Assembly: GCA_949987705.1 (NCBI GenBank)
Contig: CATLJY010000033.1
Location: forward strand, 1 to 64,000
Direction: 5' to 3'
Length of the DNA: 64,000 nucleotides
Origin: Thereva unica
Lineage: Eukaryota > Arthropoda > Insecta > Diptera > Therevidae
Shown in pieces: positions 1 to 16,614 of the stretch (position 1 is the stretch's first letter; each line of letters starts with the position of its first letter). Made by a program: the position numbers and the translations under genes. The notes beneath the pieces were generated by a model that searched no databases, was not told the origin of the DNA, and saw nothing but the letters and a program-made list of their open reading frames with translations.

Positions 1-2404
1 AAGTTATAATCATCAAATACATCCAAAATAACTTAAATTCACTTTATTCGTCGAAATTAAGTTACATTCTTCAAATACATCCAAAATAACTTAAATTCAC
101 TTTATTCGTCGAAATTAAGTTACATTCATCAAATACATCCAAAATAACTTAAATTCACTTTATTCGTCGAAATTAAGTTATAATCATCAAATACATCCAA
201 AATAACTTAAATTCACTTTATTCGTCGAAATTAAGTTACATTCTTCAAATACATCGAAAATAACTTAAATTCACTTTATTCGTCGAAATTAAGTTATATT
301 CATCAAATACATCCAAAATAACTTAAATTCACTTTATTCGTCGAAATTAAGTTACATTCTTCAAATACATCCAAAATAACTTAAATTCACTTTATTCGTC
401 GAAATTAAGTTATGTTCATCAAATACATCGAAAATAACTTAAATTCACTTTATTCATCGAAATTAAGTTATATTCATCAAATACATCCAAAATAACTTAA
501 ATTCACTTTATTCGTCGAAATTAAGTTACATTCTTCAAATACATCCAAAATAACTTAAATTCACTTTATTCGTCGAAATTAAGTTACATTCTTCATATAC
601 ATCCAAAATAACTTAAATTCACTTTATTCGTCGAAATTAAGTTACATTCTTCAAATACATCGAAAATAACTTAAATTCACTTTATTCGTCGAAATTAAGT
701 TATATTCATCAAATACATCCAAAATAACTTAAATTCACTTTATTCGTCGAAATTAAGTTACATTCTTCAAATACATCCAAAATAACTTAAATTCACTTTA
801 TTCGTCGAAATTAAGTTATATTCATCAAATACATCGAAAATAACTTAAATTCACTTTATTCGTCGAAATTAAGTTATATTCATCAAATACATCCAAAATA
901 ACTTAAATTCACTTTATTCGTCGAAATTAAGTTACATTCTTCAAATACATCCAAAATAACTTAAATTCACTTTATTCGTCGAAATTAAGTTATATTCATC
1001 AAATACATCCAAAATAACTTAAATTCACTTTATTCGTCGAAATTAAGTTATATTCATCAAATACATCCAAAATAACTTAAATTCACTTTATTCGTCGAAA
1101 TTAAGTTACATTCTTCAAATACATCCAAAATAACTTAAATTCACTTTATTCGTCGAAATTAAGTTACATTCTTCAAATACATCCAAAATAGCTTAAATTC
1201 ACTTTATTCGTCGAAATTAAGTTACATTCTTCAAATACATCCAAAATAACTTAAATTCACTTTATTCGTCGAAATTAAGTTATATTCATCAAATACATCC
1301 AAAATAACTTAAATTCACTTTATTCGTCGAAATTAAGTTACATTCTTCAAATACATCCAAAATAACTTAAATTCACTTTATTCGTCGAAATTAAGTTACA
1401 TTCTTCAAATACATCCAAAATAACTTAAATTCACTTTATTCGTCGAAATTAAGTTACATTCTTCAAATACATCCAAAATAACTTAAATTCACTTTATTCG
1501 TCGAAATTAAGTTATATTCATCAAATACATCCAAAATAACTTAAATTCACTTTATTCGTCGAAATTAAGTTATATTCATCAAATACATCCAAAATAACTT
1601 AAATTCACTTTATTCGTCGAAATTAAGTTACATTCTTCAAATACATCGAAAATAACTTAAATTCACTTTATTCGTCGAAATTAAGTTATATTCATCAAAT
1701 ACATCCAAAATAACTTAAATTCACTTTATTCGTCGAAATTAAGTTACATTCTTCATATACATCCAAAACAACTTAAATTCACTTTATTCGTCGAAATTAA
1801 GTTACATTCTTCAAATACATCGAAAATAACTTAAATTCACTTTATTCGTCGAAATTAAGTTATATTCATCAAATACATCCAAAATAACTTAAATTCACTT
1901 TATTCGTCGAAATTAAGTTACATTCTTCAAATACATCCAAAATAACTTAAATTCACTTTATTCGTCGAAATTAAGTTATATTCATCAAATACATCGAAAA
2001 TAACTTAAATTCACTTTATTCGTCGAAATTAAGTTATATTCATCAAATACATCCAAAATAACTTAAATTCACTTTATTCGTCGAAATTAAGTTACATTCT
2101 TCAAATACATCCAAAATAACTTAAATTCACTTTATTCGTCGAAATTAAGTTATATTCATCAAATACATCCAAAATAACTTAAATTCACTTTATTCGTCGA
2201 AATTAAGTAACATTCTTCAAATACATCCAAAATAACTTAAATTCACTTTATTCGTCGAAATTAAGTTACATTCTTCAAATACATCCAAAATAACTTAAAT
2301 TCACTTTATTCGTCGAAATTAAGTTATATTCATCAAATACATCCAAAATAACTTAAATTCACTTTATTCGTCGAAATTAAGTTATATTCATCAAATACAT
2401 CCAA

Positions 2405-3400
2405 AATAACGTAAATTCACTTTATTCGTCGAAATTAAGTTACATTCTTCAAATACATCGAAAATAACTTAAATTCACTTTATTCGTCGAAATTAAGTTA
2501 TATTCATCAAATACATCGAAAATAACTTAAATTCACTTTATTCGTCGAAATTAAGTTACATTCTTCAAATACATCGAAAATAACTTAAATTCACTTTATT
2601 CGTCGAAATTAAGTTATATTCATCAAATACATCCAAAATAACTTAAATTCACTTTATTCGTCGTAATTAAGTTACATTCTTCAAATACATCCAAAATAAC
2701 TTAAATTCACTTTATTCGTCGAAATTAAGTTATATTCATCAAATACACCAAAATAACTTAAATTCACTTTATTCGTCGATATTAAGTTATATTCATCAAA
2801 TACATCCAAAATAACTTAAATTCACTTTATTCGTCGAAATTAAGTTACATTCTTCAAATACATCGAAAATAACTTAAATTCACTTTATTCGTCGAAATTA
2901 AGTTATATTCATCAAATACATCCAAAATAACTTAAATTCACTTTATTCGTCGAAATTAAGTTATATTCATCAAATACATCCAAAATAACTTAAATTCACT
3001 TTATTCGTCGAAATTAAGTTACATTCTTCAAATACATCCAAAATAACTTAAATTCACTTTATTCGTCGAAATTAAGTTATATTCATCAAATACATCGAAA
3101 ATAACTTAAATTCACTTTATTCGTCGAAATTAAGTTATATTCATCGAGTACATCCAAAATAACTTAAATTCACTTTATTCGTCGAAATTAAGTTATATTC
3201 ATCAAATACATCCAAAATAACTTAAATTCACTTTATTCGTCGAAATTAAGTTATATTCATCAAATACATCCAAAATAACTTAAATTCACTTTATTCGTCG
3301 AAATTAAGTTATATTCTTCAAATATGTACATCCAAAATAACTTAAATTCACTTTATTCGTCGAAATTAAGTTATATTCATCAAATATGTACATCCAAAAT
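2405..3400. repeat. Satellite block P, copy 1
   Basis: Marker order: ACGTAAATTC variant at 2410, ATACACCAAA deletion near 2745, CATCGAGTAC variant near 3142, then two ATATGTACATCC insertions near 3319 and 3386. The same ordered set recurs in four other places, so these kilobase stretches were copied as units. Confidence 0.8.
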
Positions 3401-4789
3401 AACTTAAATTCACTTTATTCGTCGAAATTAAGTTATATTCATCAAATACATCCAAAATAACTTAAATTCACTTTATTCGTCGAAATTAAGTTACATTCAT
3501 CAAATACATCCAAAATAACTTAAATTCACTTTATTCGTCGAAATTAAGTTATATTCATCAAATACATCCAAAATAACTTAAATTCACTTTATTCGTCGAA
3601 ATTAAGTTATATTCATCAAATACATCCAAAATAACTTAAATTCACTTTATTCGTCGAAATTAAGTTACATTCTTCAAATACATCCAAAATAACTTAAATT
3701 CACTTTATTCGTCGAAATTAAGTTACATTCTTCAAATACATCCAAAATAACTTAAATTCACTTTATTCGTCGAAATTAAGTTATATTCATCAAATACATC
3801 CAAAATAACTTAAATTCACTTTATTCGTCGAAATTAAGTTATATTCATCAAATACATCCAAAATAACTTAAATTCACTTTATTCGTCGAAATTAAGTTAC
3901 ATTCTTCAAATACATCCAAAATAACTTAAATTCACTTTATTCGTCGAAATTAAGTTACATTGTTCAAATACATCCAAAATAACTTAAATTCACTTTATTC
4001 GTCGAAATTAAGTTACATTCTTCAAATACATCGAAAATAACTTAAATTCACTTTATTCGTCGAAATTAAGTTATATTCATCAAATACATCCAAAATAACT
4101 TAAATTCACTTTATTCGTCGAAATTAAGTTACATTCTTCATATACATCCAAAATAACTTATATTCACTTTATTCGTCGAAATTAAGTTACATTCTTCAAA
4201 TACATCGAAAATAACTTAAATTCACTTTATTCGTCGAAATTAAGTTATATTCATCAAATACATCCAAAATAACTTAAATTCACTTTATTCGTCGAAATTA
4301 AGTTACATTCTTCAAATACATCCAAAATAACTTAAATTCACTTTATTCGTTGAAATTAAGTTATATTCATCAAATACATCGAAAATAACTTAAATTCACT
4401 TTATTCGTCGAAATTAAGTTATATTCATCAAATACATCCAAAATAACTTAAATTCACTTTATTCGTCGAAATTAAGTTACATTCTTCAAATACATCCAAA
4501 ATAACTTAAATTCACTTTATTCGTCGAAATTAAGTTATATTCATCAAATACATCCAAAATAACTTAAATTCACTTTATTCGTCGAAATTAAGTAACATTC
4601 TTCAAATACATCCAAAATAACTTAAATTCACTTTATTCGTCGAAATTAAGTTACATTCTTCAAATACATCCAAAATAACTTAAATTCACTTTATTCGTCG
4701 AAATTAAGTTATATTCATCAAATACATCCAAAATAACTTAAATTCACTTTATTCGTCGAAATTAAGTTATATTCATCAAATACATCCAA

Positions 4790-5725
4790 AATAACGTAAA
4801 TTCACTTTATTCGTCGAAATTAAGTTACATTCTTCAAATACATCGAAAATAACTTAAATTCACTTTATTCGTCGAAATTAAGTTATATTCATCAAATACA
4901 TCGAAAATAACTTAAATTCACTTTATTCGTCGAAATTAAGTTACATTCTTCAAATACATCGAAAATAACTTAAATTCACTTTATTCGTCGAAATTAAGTT
5001 ACATTCTTCAAATACATCCAAAATAACTTAAATTCACTTTATTCGTCGAAATTAAGTTATATTCATCAAATACACCAAAATAACTTAAATTCACTTTATT
5101 CGTCGAAATTAAGTTATATTCATCAAATACATCCAAAATAACTTAAATTCACTTTATTCGTCGAAATTAAGTTACATTCTTCAAATACATCGAAAATAAC
5201 TTAAATTCACTTTATTCGTCGAAATTAAGTTATATTCATCAAATACATCCAAAATAACTTAAATTCACTTTATTCGTCGAAATTAAGTTATATTCATCAA
5301 ATACATCCAAAATAACTTAAATTCACTTTATTCGTCGAAATTAAGTTACATTCTTCAAATACATCCAAAATAACTTAAATTCACTTTATTCGTCGAAATT
5401 AAGTTATATTCATCAAATACATCGAAAATAACTTAAATTCACTTTATTCGTCGAAATTAAGTTATATTCATCGAGTACATCCAAAATAACTTAAATTCAC
5501 TTTATTCGTCGAAATTAAGTTATATTCATCAAATACATCCAAAATAACTTAAATTCACTTTATTCGTCGAAATTAAGTTATATTCATCAAATACATCCAA
5601 AATAACTTAAATTCACTTTATTCGTCGAAATTAAGTTATATTCATCAAATATGTACATCCAAAATAACTTAAATTCACTTTATTCGTCGAAATTAAGTTA
5701 TATTCATCAAATATGTACATCCAAA
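4790..5725. repeat. Satellite block P, copy 2
   Basis: Same marker order as copy 1: 4794, 5073, 5470, 5647 and 5713. The first interval is 279 bases, against about 335 in the others, so one 58-bp monomer has been lost between the first two markers. Confidence 0.8.
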
Positions 5726-8700
5726 ATAACTTAAATTCACTTTATTCGTCGAAATTAAGTTATATTCATCAAATACATCCAAAATAACTTAAATTCACTT
5801 TATTCGTCGAAATTAAGTTACATTCATCAAATACATCCAAAATAACTTAAATTCACTTTATTCGTCGAAATTAAGTTATATTCATCAAATACATCCAAAA
5901 TAACTTAAATTCACTTTATTCGTCGAAATTAAGTTATATTCATCAAATACATCCAAAATAACTTAAATTCACTTTATTCGTCGAAATTAAGTTACATTCT
6001 TCAAATACATCCAAAATAACTTAAATTCACTTTATTCGTCGAAATTAAGTTACATTCATCAAATACATCCAAAATAACTTAAATTCACTTTATTCGTCGA
6101 AATTAAGTTATATTCATCAAATACATCCAAAATAACTTAAATTCACTTTATTCGTCGAAATTAAGTTACATTCTTCAAATACATCGAAAATAACTTAAAT
6201 TCACTTTATTCGTCGAAATTAAGTTATATTCATCAAATACATCCAAAATAACTTAAATTCACTTTATTCGTCGAAATTAAGTTACATTCTTCAAATACAT
6301 CCAAAATAACTTAAATTCACTTTATTCGTCGAAATTAAGTTATGTTCATCAAATACATCGAAAATAACTTAAATTCACTTTATTCATCGAAATTAAGTTA
6401 TATTCATCAAATACATCCAAAATAACTTAAATTCACTTTATTCGTCGAAATTAAGTTACATTCTTCAAATACATCCAAAATAACTTAAATTCACTTTATT
6501 CGTCGAAATTAAGTTACATTCTTCATATACATCCAAAATAACTTAAATTCACTTTATTCGTCGAAATTAAGTTACATTCTTCAAATACATCGAAAATAAC
6601 TTAAATTCACTTTATTCGTCGAAATTAAGTTATATTCATCAAATACATCCAAAATAACTTAAATTCACTTTATTCGTCGAAATTAAGTTACATTCTTCAA
6701 ATACATCCAAAATAACTTAAATTCACTTTATTCGTCGAAATTAAGTTATATTCATCAAATACATCGAAAATAACTTAAATTCACTTTATTCGTCGAAATT
6801 AAGTTATATTCATCAAATACATCCAAAATAACTTAAATTCACTTTATTCGTCGAAATTAAGTTACATTCTTCAAATACATCCAAAATAACTTAAATTCAC
6901 TTTATTCGTCGAAATTAAGTTATATTCATCAAATACATCCAAAATAACTTAAATTCACTTTATTCGTCGAAATTAAGTAACATTCTTCAAATACATCCAA
7001 AATAACTTAAATTCACTTTATTCGTCGAAATTAAGTTACATTCTTCAAATACATCCAAAATAACTTAAATTCACTTTATTCGTCGAAATTAAGTTATATT
7101 CATCAAATACATCCAAAATAACTTAAATTCACTTTATTCGTCGAAATTAAGTTATATTCATCAAATACATCCAAAATAACGTAAATTCACTTTATTCGTC
7201 GAAATTAAGTTACATTCTTCAAATACATCCAAAATAACTTAAATTCACTTTATTCGTCGAAATTAAGTTACATTCTTCAAATACATCCAAAATAACTTAA
7301 ATTCACTTTATTCGTCGAAATTAAGTTACATTCTTCAAATACATCGAAAATAACTTAAATTCACTTTATTCGTCGAAATTAAGTTATATTCATAAAATAC
7401 ATCCAAAATAACTTAAATTCACTTTATTCGTCGAAATTAAGTTACATTCTTCAAATACATCGAAAATAACTTAAATTCACTTTATTCGTCGAAATTAAGT
7501 TACATTCTTCAAATACATCCAAAATAACTTAAATTCACTTTATTCGTCGAAATTAAGTTATATTCATCAAATACATCGAAAATAACTTAAATTCACTTTA
7601 TTCGTCGAAATTAAGTTACATTCTTCAAATACATCGAAAATAACTTAAATTCACTTTATTCGTCGAAATTAAGTTATATTCATCAAATACATCCAAAATA
7701 ACTTAAATTCACTTTATTCGTCGAAATTAAGTTACATTCTTCAAATACATCCAAAATAACTTAAATTCACTTTATTCGTCGAAATTAAGTTACATTCTTC
7801 AAATACATCGAAAATAACTTAAATTCACTTTATTCGTCGAAATTAAGTTATATTCATCAAATACATCCAAAATAACTTAAATTCACTTTATTCGTCGAAA
7901 TTAAGTTATATTCATCAAATACATCCAAAATAACTTAAATTCACTTTATTCGTCGAAATTAAGTTACATTCTTCAAATACATCCAAAATAACTTAAATTC
8001 ACTTTATTCGTCGAAATTAAGTTATATTCATCAAATACATCCAAAATAACTTAAATTCACTTTATTCGTCGAAATTAAGTTACATTCTTCAAATACATCC
8101 AAAATAACTTAAATTCACTTTATTCGTCGAAATTAAGTTACATTCTTCAAATACATCCAAAATAACTTAAATTCACTTTATTCGTCGAAATTAAGTTACA
8201 TTCTTCAAATACATCCAAAATAACTTAAATTCACTTTATTCGTCGAAATTAAGTTATATTCATCAAATACATCCAAAATAACTTAAATTCACTTTATTCG
8301 TCGAAATTAAGTTATATTCATCAAATACATCCAAAATAACTTAAATTCACTTTATTCGTCGAAATTAAGTTACATTCTTCAAATACATCCAAAATAACTT
8401 AAATTCACTTTATTCGTCGAAATTAAGTTACATTCATCAAATACATCCAAAATAACTTAAATTCACTTTATTCGTCGAAATTAAGTTACATTCTTCAAAT
8501 ACATCCAAAATAACTTAAATTCACTTTATTCGTCGAAATTAAGTTATATTCATCAAATACATCCAAAATAACTTAAATTCACTTTATTCGTCGAAATTAA
8601 GTTATATTCATCAAATACATCCAAAATAACTTAAATTCACTTTATTCGTCGAAATTAAGTTACATTCATCAAATACATCCAAAATAACTTAAATTCACTT

Positions 8701-10305
8701 TATTCGTCGAAATTAAGTTATATTCATCAAATACATCCAAAATAACTTAAATTCACTTTATTCGTCGAAATTAAGTTACATTCTTCATAAACATCCAAAA
8801 TAACTTAAATTCACTTTATTCGTCGAAATTAAGTTACATTCTTCAAATACATCGAAAATAACTTAAATTCACTTTATTCGTCGAAATTAAGTTATATTCA
8901 TCAAATACATCCAAAATAACTTAAATTCACTTTATTCGTCGAAATTAAGTTACATTCTTCATATACATCCAAAATAACTTAAATTCACTTTATTCGTCGA
9001 AATTAAGTTACATTCTTCAAATACATCGAAAATAACTTAAATTCACTTTATTCGTCGAAATTAAGTTATATTCATCAAATACATCCAAAATAACTTAAAT
9101 TCACTTTATTCGTCGAAATTAAGTTACATTCTTCAAATACATCCAAAATAACTTAAATTCACTTTATTCGTCGAAATTAAGTTATATTCATCAAATACAT
9201 CGAAAATAACTTAAATTCACTTTATTCGTCGAAATTAAGTTATATTCATCAAATACATCCAAAATAACTTAAATTCACTTTATTCGTCGAAATTAAGTTA
9301 CATTCTTCAAATACATCCAAAATAACTTAAATTCACTTTATTCGTCGAAATTAAGTTACATTCTTCAAATACATCCAAAATAACTTAAATTCACTTTATT
9401 CGTCGAAATTAAGTTATATTCATCAAATACATCCAAAATAACTTAAATTCACTTTATTCGTCGAAATTAAGTTATATTCATCAAATACATCCAAAATAAC
9501 TTAAATTCACTTTATTCGTCGAAATTAAGTTACATTCTTCAAATACATCGAAAATAACTTAAATTCACTTTATTCGTCGAAATTAAGTTATATTCATCAA
9601 ATACATCCAAAATAACTTAAATTCACTTTATTCGTCGAAATTAAGTTACATTCTTCATATACATCCAAAACAACTTAAATTCACTTTATTCGTCGAAATT
9701 AAGTTACATTCTTCAAATACATCGAAAATAACTTAAATTCACTTTATTCGTCGAAATTAAGTTATATTCATCAAATACATCCAAAATAACTTAAATTCAC
9801 TTTATTCGTCGAAATTAAGTTACATTCTTCAAATACATCCAAAATAACTTAAATTCACTTTATTAGTCGAAATTAAGTTATATTCATCAAATACATCGAA
9901 AATAACTTAAATTCACTTTATTCGTCGAAATTAAGTTATATTCATCAAATACATCCAAAATAACTTAAATTCACTTTATTCGTCGAAATTAAGTTACATT
10001 CTTCAAATACATCCAAAATAACTTAAATTCACTTTATTCGTCGAAATTAAGTTATATTCATCAAATACATCCAAAATAACTTAAATTCACTTTATTCGTC
10101 GAAATTAAGTAACATTATTCAAATACATCCAAAATAACTTAAATTCACTTTATTCGTCGAAATTAAGTTACATTCTTCAAATACATCCAAAATAACTTAA
10201 ATTCACTTTATTCGTCGAAATTAAGTTATATTCATCAAATACATCCAAAATAACTTAAATTCACTTTATTCGTCGAAATTAAGTTATATTCATCAAATAC
10301 ATCCA

Positions 10306-11300
10306 AAATAACGTAAATTCTCTTTATTCGTCGAAATTAAGTTACATTCTTCAAATACATCGAAAATAACTTAAATTCACTTTATTCGTCGAAATTAGGT
10401 TATATTCATCAAATACATCGAAAATAACTTAAATTCACTTTATTCGTCGAAATTAAGTTACATTCTTAAAATACATCGAAAATAACTTAAATTCACTTTA
10501 TTCGTCGAAATTAAGTTATATTCATCAAATACATCCAAAATAACTTAAATTCACTTTATTCGTCGAAATTAAGTTACATTCTTCAAATACATCCAAAATA
10601 ACTTAAATTCACTTTATTCGTCGAAATTAAGTTATATTCATCAAATACACCAAAATAACTTAAATTCACTTTATTCGTCGAAATTAAGTTATATTCATCA
10701 AATACATCCAAAATAACTTAAATTCACTTTATTCGTCGAAATTAAGTTACATTCTTCAAATACATCGAAAATAACTTAAATTCACTTTATTCGTCGAAAT
10801 TAAGTTATATTCATCAAATACATCCAAAATAACTTAAATTCACTTTATTCGTCGAAATTAAGTTATATTCATCAAATACATCCAAAATAACTTAAATTCA
10901 CTTTATTCGTCGAAATTAAGTTACATTCTTCAAATACATCCAAAATAACTTAAATTCACTTTATTCGTCGAAATTAAGTTATATTCATCAAATACATCGA
11001 AATAACTTAAATTCACTTTATTCGTCGAAATTAAGTTATATTCATCGAGTACATCCAAAATAACTTAAATTCACTTTATTCGTCGAAATTAAGTTATATT
11101 CATCAAATACATCCAAAATAACTTAAATTCACTTTATTCGTCGAAATTAAGTTATATTCATCAAATACATCCAAAATAACTTAAATTCACTTTATTCGTC
11201 GAAATTAAGTTATATTCATCAAATATGTACATCCAAAATAACTTAAATTCACTTTATTCGTCGAAATTAAGTTATATTCATCAAATATGTACATCCAAAA
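10306..11300. repeat. Satellite block P, copy 3
   Basis: Markers at 10311, 10648, 11045, 11223 and 11287. The first marker here carries an extra change (ACGTAAATTCTCTTTATT) shared only with the copies near 17279 and 19249. An upstream CATCCAAAACA marker at 9655 is also shared with those copies and with position 1751. A single-A deletion at 10997 recurs at 19931. Confidence 0.8.
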
Positions 11301-14300
11301 TAACTTAAATTCACTTTATTCGTCGAAATTAAGTTATATTCATCAAATACATCCAAAATAACTTAAATTCACTTTATTCGTCGAAATTAAGTTACATTCA
11401 TCAAATACATCCAAAATAACTTAAATTCACTTTATTCGTCGAAATTAAGTTATATTCATCAAATACATCCAAAATAACTTAAATTCACTTTATTCGTCGA
11501 ATTAAGTTATATTCATCAAATACATCCAAAATAACTTAAGTTCACTTTATTCGTCGAAATTAAGTTACATTCTTCAAATACATCCAAAATAACTTAAATT
11601 CACTTTATTCGTCGAAATTAAGTTACATTCATCAAATACATCCAAAATAACTTAAATTCACTTTATTCGTCGAAATTAAGTTATATTCATCAAATACATC
11701 CAAAATAACTTAAATTCACTTTATTCGTCGAAATTAAGTTATATTCATCAAATACATCCAAAATAACTTAAATTCACTTTATTCGTCGAAATTAAGTTAC
11801 ATTCTTCAAATACATCCAAAATAACTTAAATTCACTTTATTCGTCGAAATTAAGTTACATTCATCAAATACATCCAAAATAACTTAAATTCACTTTATTC
11901 GTCGAAATTAAGTTATATTCATCAAATACATCCAAAATAACTTAAATTCACTTTATTCGTCGAAATTAAGTTACATTCTTCAAATACATCGAAAATAACT
12001 TAAATTCACTTTATTCGTCGAAATTAAGTTATATTCATCAAATACATCCAAAATAACTTAAATTCACTTTATTCGTCGAAATTAAGTTACATTCTTCAAA
12101 TACATCCAAAATAACTTAAATTCACTTTATTCGTCGAAATTAAGTTATGTTCATCAAATACATCGAAAATAACTTAAATTCACTTTATTCATCGAAATTA
12201 AGTTATATTCATCAAATACATCCAAAATAACTTAAATTCACTTTATTCGTCGAAATTAAGTTACATTCTTCAAATACATCCAAAATAACTTAAATTCACT
12301 TTATTCGTCGAAATTAAGTTACATTCTTCATATACATCCAAAATAACTTAAATTCACTTTATTCGTCGAAATTAAGTTACATTCTTCAAATACATCGAAA
12401 ATAACTTAAATTCACTTTATTCGTCGAAATTAAGTTATATTCATCAAATACATCCAAAATAACTTAAATTCACTTTATTCGTCGAAATTAAGTTACATTC
12501 TTCAAATACATCCAAAATAACTTAAATTCACTTTATTCGTCGAAATTAAGTTATATTCATCAAATACATCGAAAATAACTTAAATTCACTTTATTCGTCG
12601 AAATTAAGTTATATTCAGCAAATACATCCAAAATAACTTAAATTCACTTTATTCGTCGAAATTAAGTTACATTCTTCAAATACATCCAAAATAACTTAAA
12701 TTCACTTTGTTCGTCGAAATTAAGTTATATTCATCAAATACATCCAAAATAACTTAAATTCACTTTATTCGTCGAAATTAAGTAACATTCTTCAAATACA
12801 TCCAAAATAACTTAAATTCACTTTATTCGTCGAAATTAAGTTACATTCTTCAAATACATCCAAAATAACTTAAATTCACTTTATTCGTCGAAATTAAGTT
12901 ATATTCATCAAATACATCCAAAATAACTTAAATTCACTTTATTCGTCGAAATTAAGTTACATTCTTCAAATACATCCAAAATAACTTAAATTCACTTTAT
13001 TCGTCGAAATTAAGTTACATTCTTCAAATACATCGAAAATAACTTAAATTCACTTTATTCGTCGAAATTAAGTTATATTCATCAAATACATCCAAAATAA
13101 CTTAAATTCACTTTATTCGTCGAAATTAAGTTATATTCATCAAATACATCCAAAATAACTTAAATTCACTTTATTCGTCGAAATTAAGTTACATTCTTCA
13201 AATACATCCAAAATAACTTAAATTCACTTTATTCGTCGAAATTAAGTTATATTCATCAAATACATCCAAAATAACTTAAATTCACTTTATTCGTCGAAAT
13301 TAAGTTATATTCATCAAATACATCCAAAATAACTTAAATTCACTTTATTCGTCGAAATTAAGTTACATTCTTCAAATACATCCAAAATAACTTAAATTCA
13401 CTTTATTCGTCGAAATTAAGTTACATTCTTCAAATACATCCAAAATAACTTAAATTCACTTTATTCGTCGAAATTAAGTTACATTCTTCAAATACATCCA
13501 AAATAACTTAAATTCACTTTATTCGTCGAAATTAAGTTATATTCATCAAATACATCCAAAATAACTTAAATTCACTTTATTCGTCGAAATTAAGTTATAT
13601 TCATCAAATACATCCAAAATAACTTAAATTCACTTTATTCGTCGAAATTAAGTTACATTCTTCAAATACATCCAAAATAACTTAAATTCACTTTATTCGT
13701 CGAAATTAAGTTACATTCATCAAATACATCCAAAATAACTTAAATTCACTTTATTCGTCGAAATTAAGTTACATTCTTCAAATACATCCAAAATAACTTA
13801 AATTCACTTTATTCGTCGAAATTAAGTTATATTCATCAAATACATCGAAAATAACTTAAATTCACTTTATTCGTCGAAATTAAGTTATATTCAGCAAATA
13901 CATCCAAAATAACTTAAATTCACTTTATTCGTCGAAATTAAGTTACATTCTTCAAATACATCCAAAATAACTTAAATTCACTTTGTTCGTCGAAATTAAG
14001 TTATATTCATCAAATACATCCAAAATAACTTAAATTCACTTTATTCGTCGAAATTAAGTAACATTCTTCAAATACATCCAAAATAACTTAAATTCACTTT
14101 ATTCGTCGAAATTAAGTTACATTCTTCAAATACATCCAAAATAACTTAAATTCACTTTATTCGTCGAAATTAAGTTATATTCATCAAATACATCCAAAAT
14201 AACTTAAATTCACTTTATTCGTCGAAATTAAGTTACATTCTTCAAATACATCCAAAATAACTTAAATTCACTTTATTCGTCGAAATTAAGTTACATTCTT

Positions 14301-16614
14301 CAAATACATCGAAAATAACTTAAATTCACTTTATTCGTCGAAATTAAGTTATATTCATCAAATACATCCAAAATAACTTAAATTCACTTTATTCGTCGAA
14401 ATTAAGTTATATTCATCAAATACATCCAAAATAACTTAAATTCACTTTATTCGTCGAAATTAAGTTACATTCTTCAAATACATCCAAAATAACTTAAATT
14501 CACTTTATTCGTCGAAATTAAGTTATATTCATCAAATACATCCAAAATAACTTAAATTCACTTTATTCGTCGAAATTAAGTTATATTCATCAAATACATC
14601 CAAAATAACTTAAATTCACTTTATTCGTCGAAATTAAGTTACATTCTTCAAATACATCCAAAATAACTTAAATTCACTTTATTCGTCGAAATTAAGTTAC
14701 ATTCTTCAAATACATCCAAAATAACTTAAATTCACTTTATTCGTCGAAATTAAGTTACATTCTTCAAATACATCCAAAATAACTTAAATTCACTTTATTC
14801 GTCGAAATTAAGTTATATTCATCAAATACATCCAAAATAACTTAAATTCACTTTATTCGTCGAAATTAAGTTATATTCATCAAATACATCCAAAATAACT
14901 TAAATTCACTTTATTCGTCGAAATTAAGTTACATTCTTCAAATACATCCAAAATAACTTAAATTCACTTTATTCGTCGAAATTAAGTTACATTCATCAAA
15001 TACATCCAAAATAACTTAAATTCACTTTATTCGTCGAAATTAAGTTACATTCTTCAAATACATCCAAAATAACTTAAATTATCACTTTATTCGTCGAAAT
15101 TAAGTTATATTCATCAAATACATCCAAAATAACTTAAATTCACTTTATTCGTCGAAATTAAGTTATATTCATCAAATACATCCAAAATAACTTAAATTCA
15201 CTTTATTCGTCGAAATTAAGTTACATTCATCAAATACATCCAAAATAACTTAAATTCACTTTATTCGTCGAAATTAAGTTATATTCATCAAATACATCCA
15301 AAATAACTTAAATTCACTTTATTCGTCGAAATTAAGTTACATTCTTCATAAACATCCAAAATAACTTAAATTCACTTTATTCGTCGAAATTAAGTTACAT
15401 TCTTCAAATACATCGAAAATAACTTAAATTCACTTTATTCGTCGAAATTAAGTTATATTCATCAAATACATCCAAAATAACTTAAATTCACTTTATTCGT
15501 CGAAATTAAGTTACATTCTTCATATACATCCAAAATAACTTAAATTCACTTTATTCGTCGAAATTAAGTTACATTCTTCAAATACATCGAAAATAACTTA
15601 AATTCACTTTATTCGTCGAAATTAAGTTATATTCATCAAATACATCCAAAATAACTTAAATTCACTTTATTCGTCGAAATTAAGTTACATTCTTCAAATA
15701 CATCCAAAATAACTTAAATTCACTTTATTCGTCGAAATTAAGTTATATTCATCAAATACATCGAAAATAACTTAAATTCACTTTATTCGTCGAAATTAAG
15801 TTATATTCATCAAATACATCCAAAATAACTTAAATTCACTTTATTCGTCGAAATTAAGTTACATTCTTCAAATACATCCAAAATAACTTAAATTCACTTT
15901 ATTCGTCGAAATTAAGTTATATTCATCAAATACATCCAAAATAACTTAAATTCACTTTATTCGTCGAAATTAAGTTATATTCATCAAATACATCCAAAAT
16001 AACTTAAATTCACTTTATTCGTCGAAATTAAGTTACATTCTTCAAATACAACCAAAATAACTTAAATTCACTTTTTTCGTCGAAATTAAGTTACATTCTT
16101 CAAATACATCCAAAATAGCTTAAATTCACTTTATTCGTCGAAATTAAGTTACATTCTTCAAATACATCCAAAATAACTTAAATTCACTTTATTCGTCGAA
16201 ATTAAGTAACATTCTTCAAATACATCCAAAATAACTTAAATTCACTTTATTCGTCGAAATTAAGTTACATTCTTCAAATACATCCAAAATAACTTAAATT
16301 CACTTTATTCGTCGAAATTAAGTTACATTCTTCAAATACATCCAAAATAACTTAAATTCACTTTATTCGTCGAAATTAAGTTATATTCATCAAATACATC
16401 CAAAATAACTTAAATTCACTTTATTCGTCGAAATTAAGTTATATTCATCAAATACATCCAAAATAACTTAAATTCACTTTATTCGTCGAAATTAAGTTAC
16501 ATTCTTCAAATACATCGAAAATAACTTAAATTCACTTTATTCGTCGAAATTAAGTTATATTCATCAAATACATCCAAAATAACTTAAATTCACTTTATTC
16601 GTCGAAATTAAGTT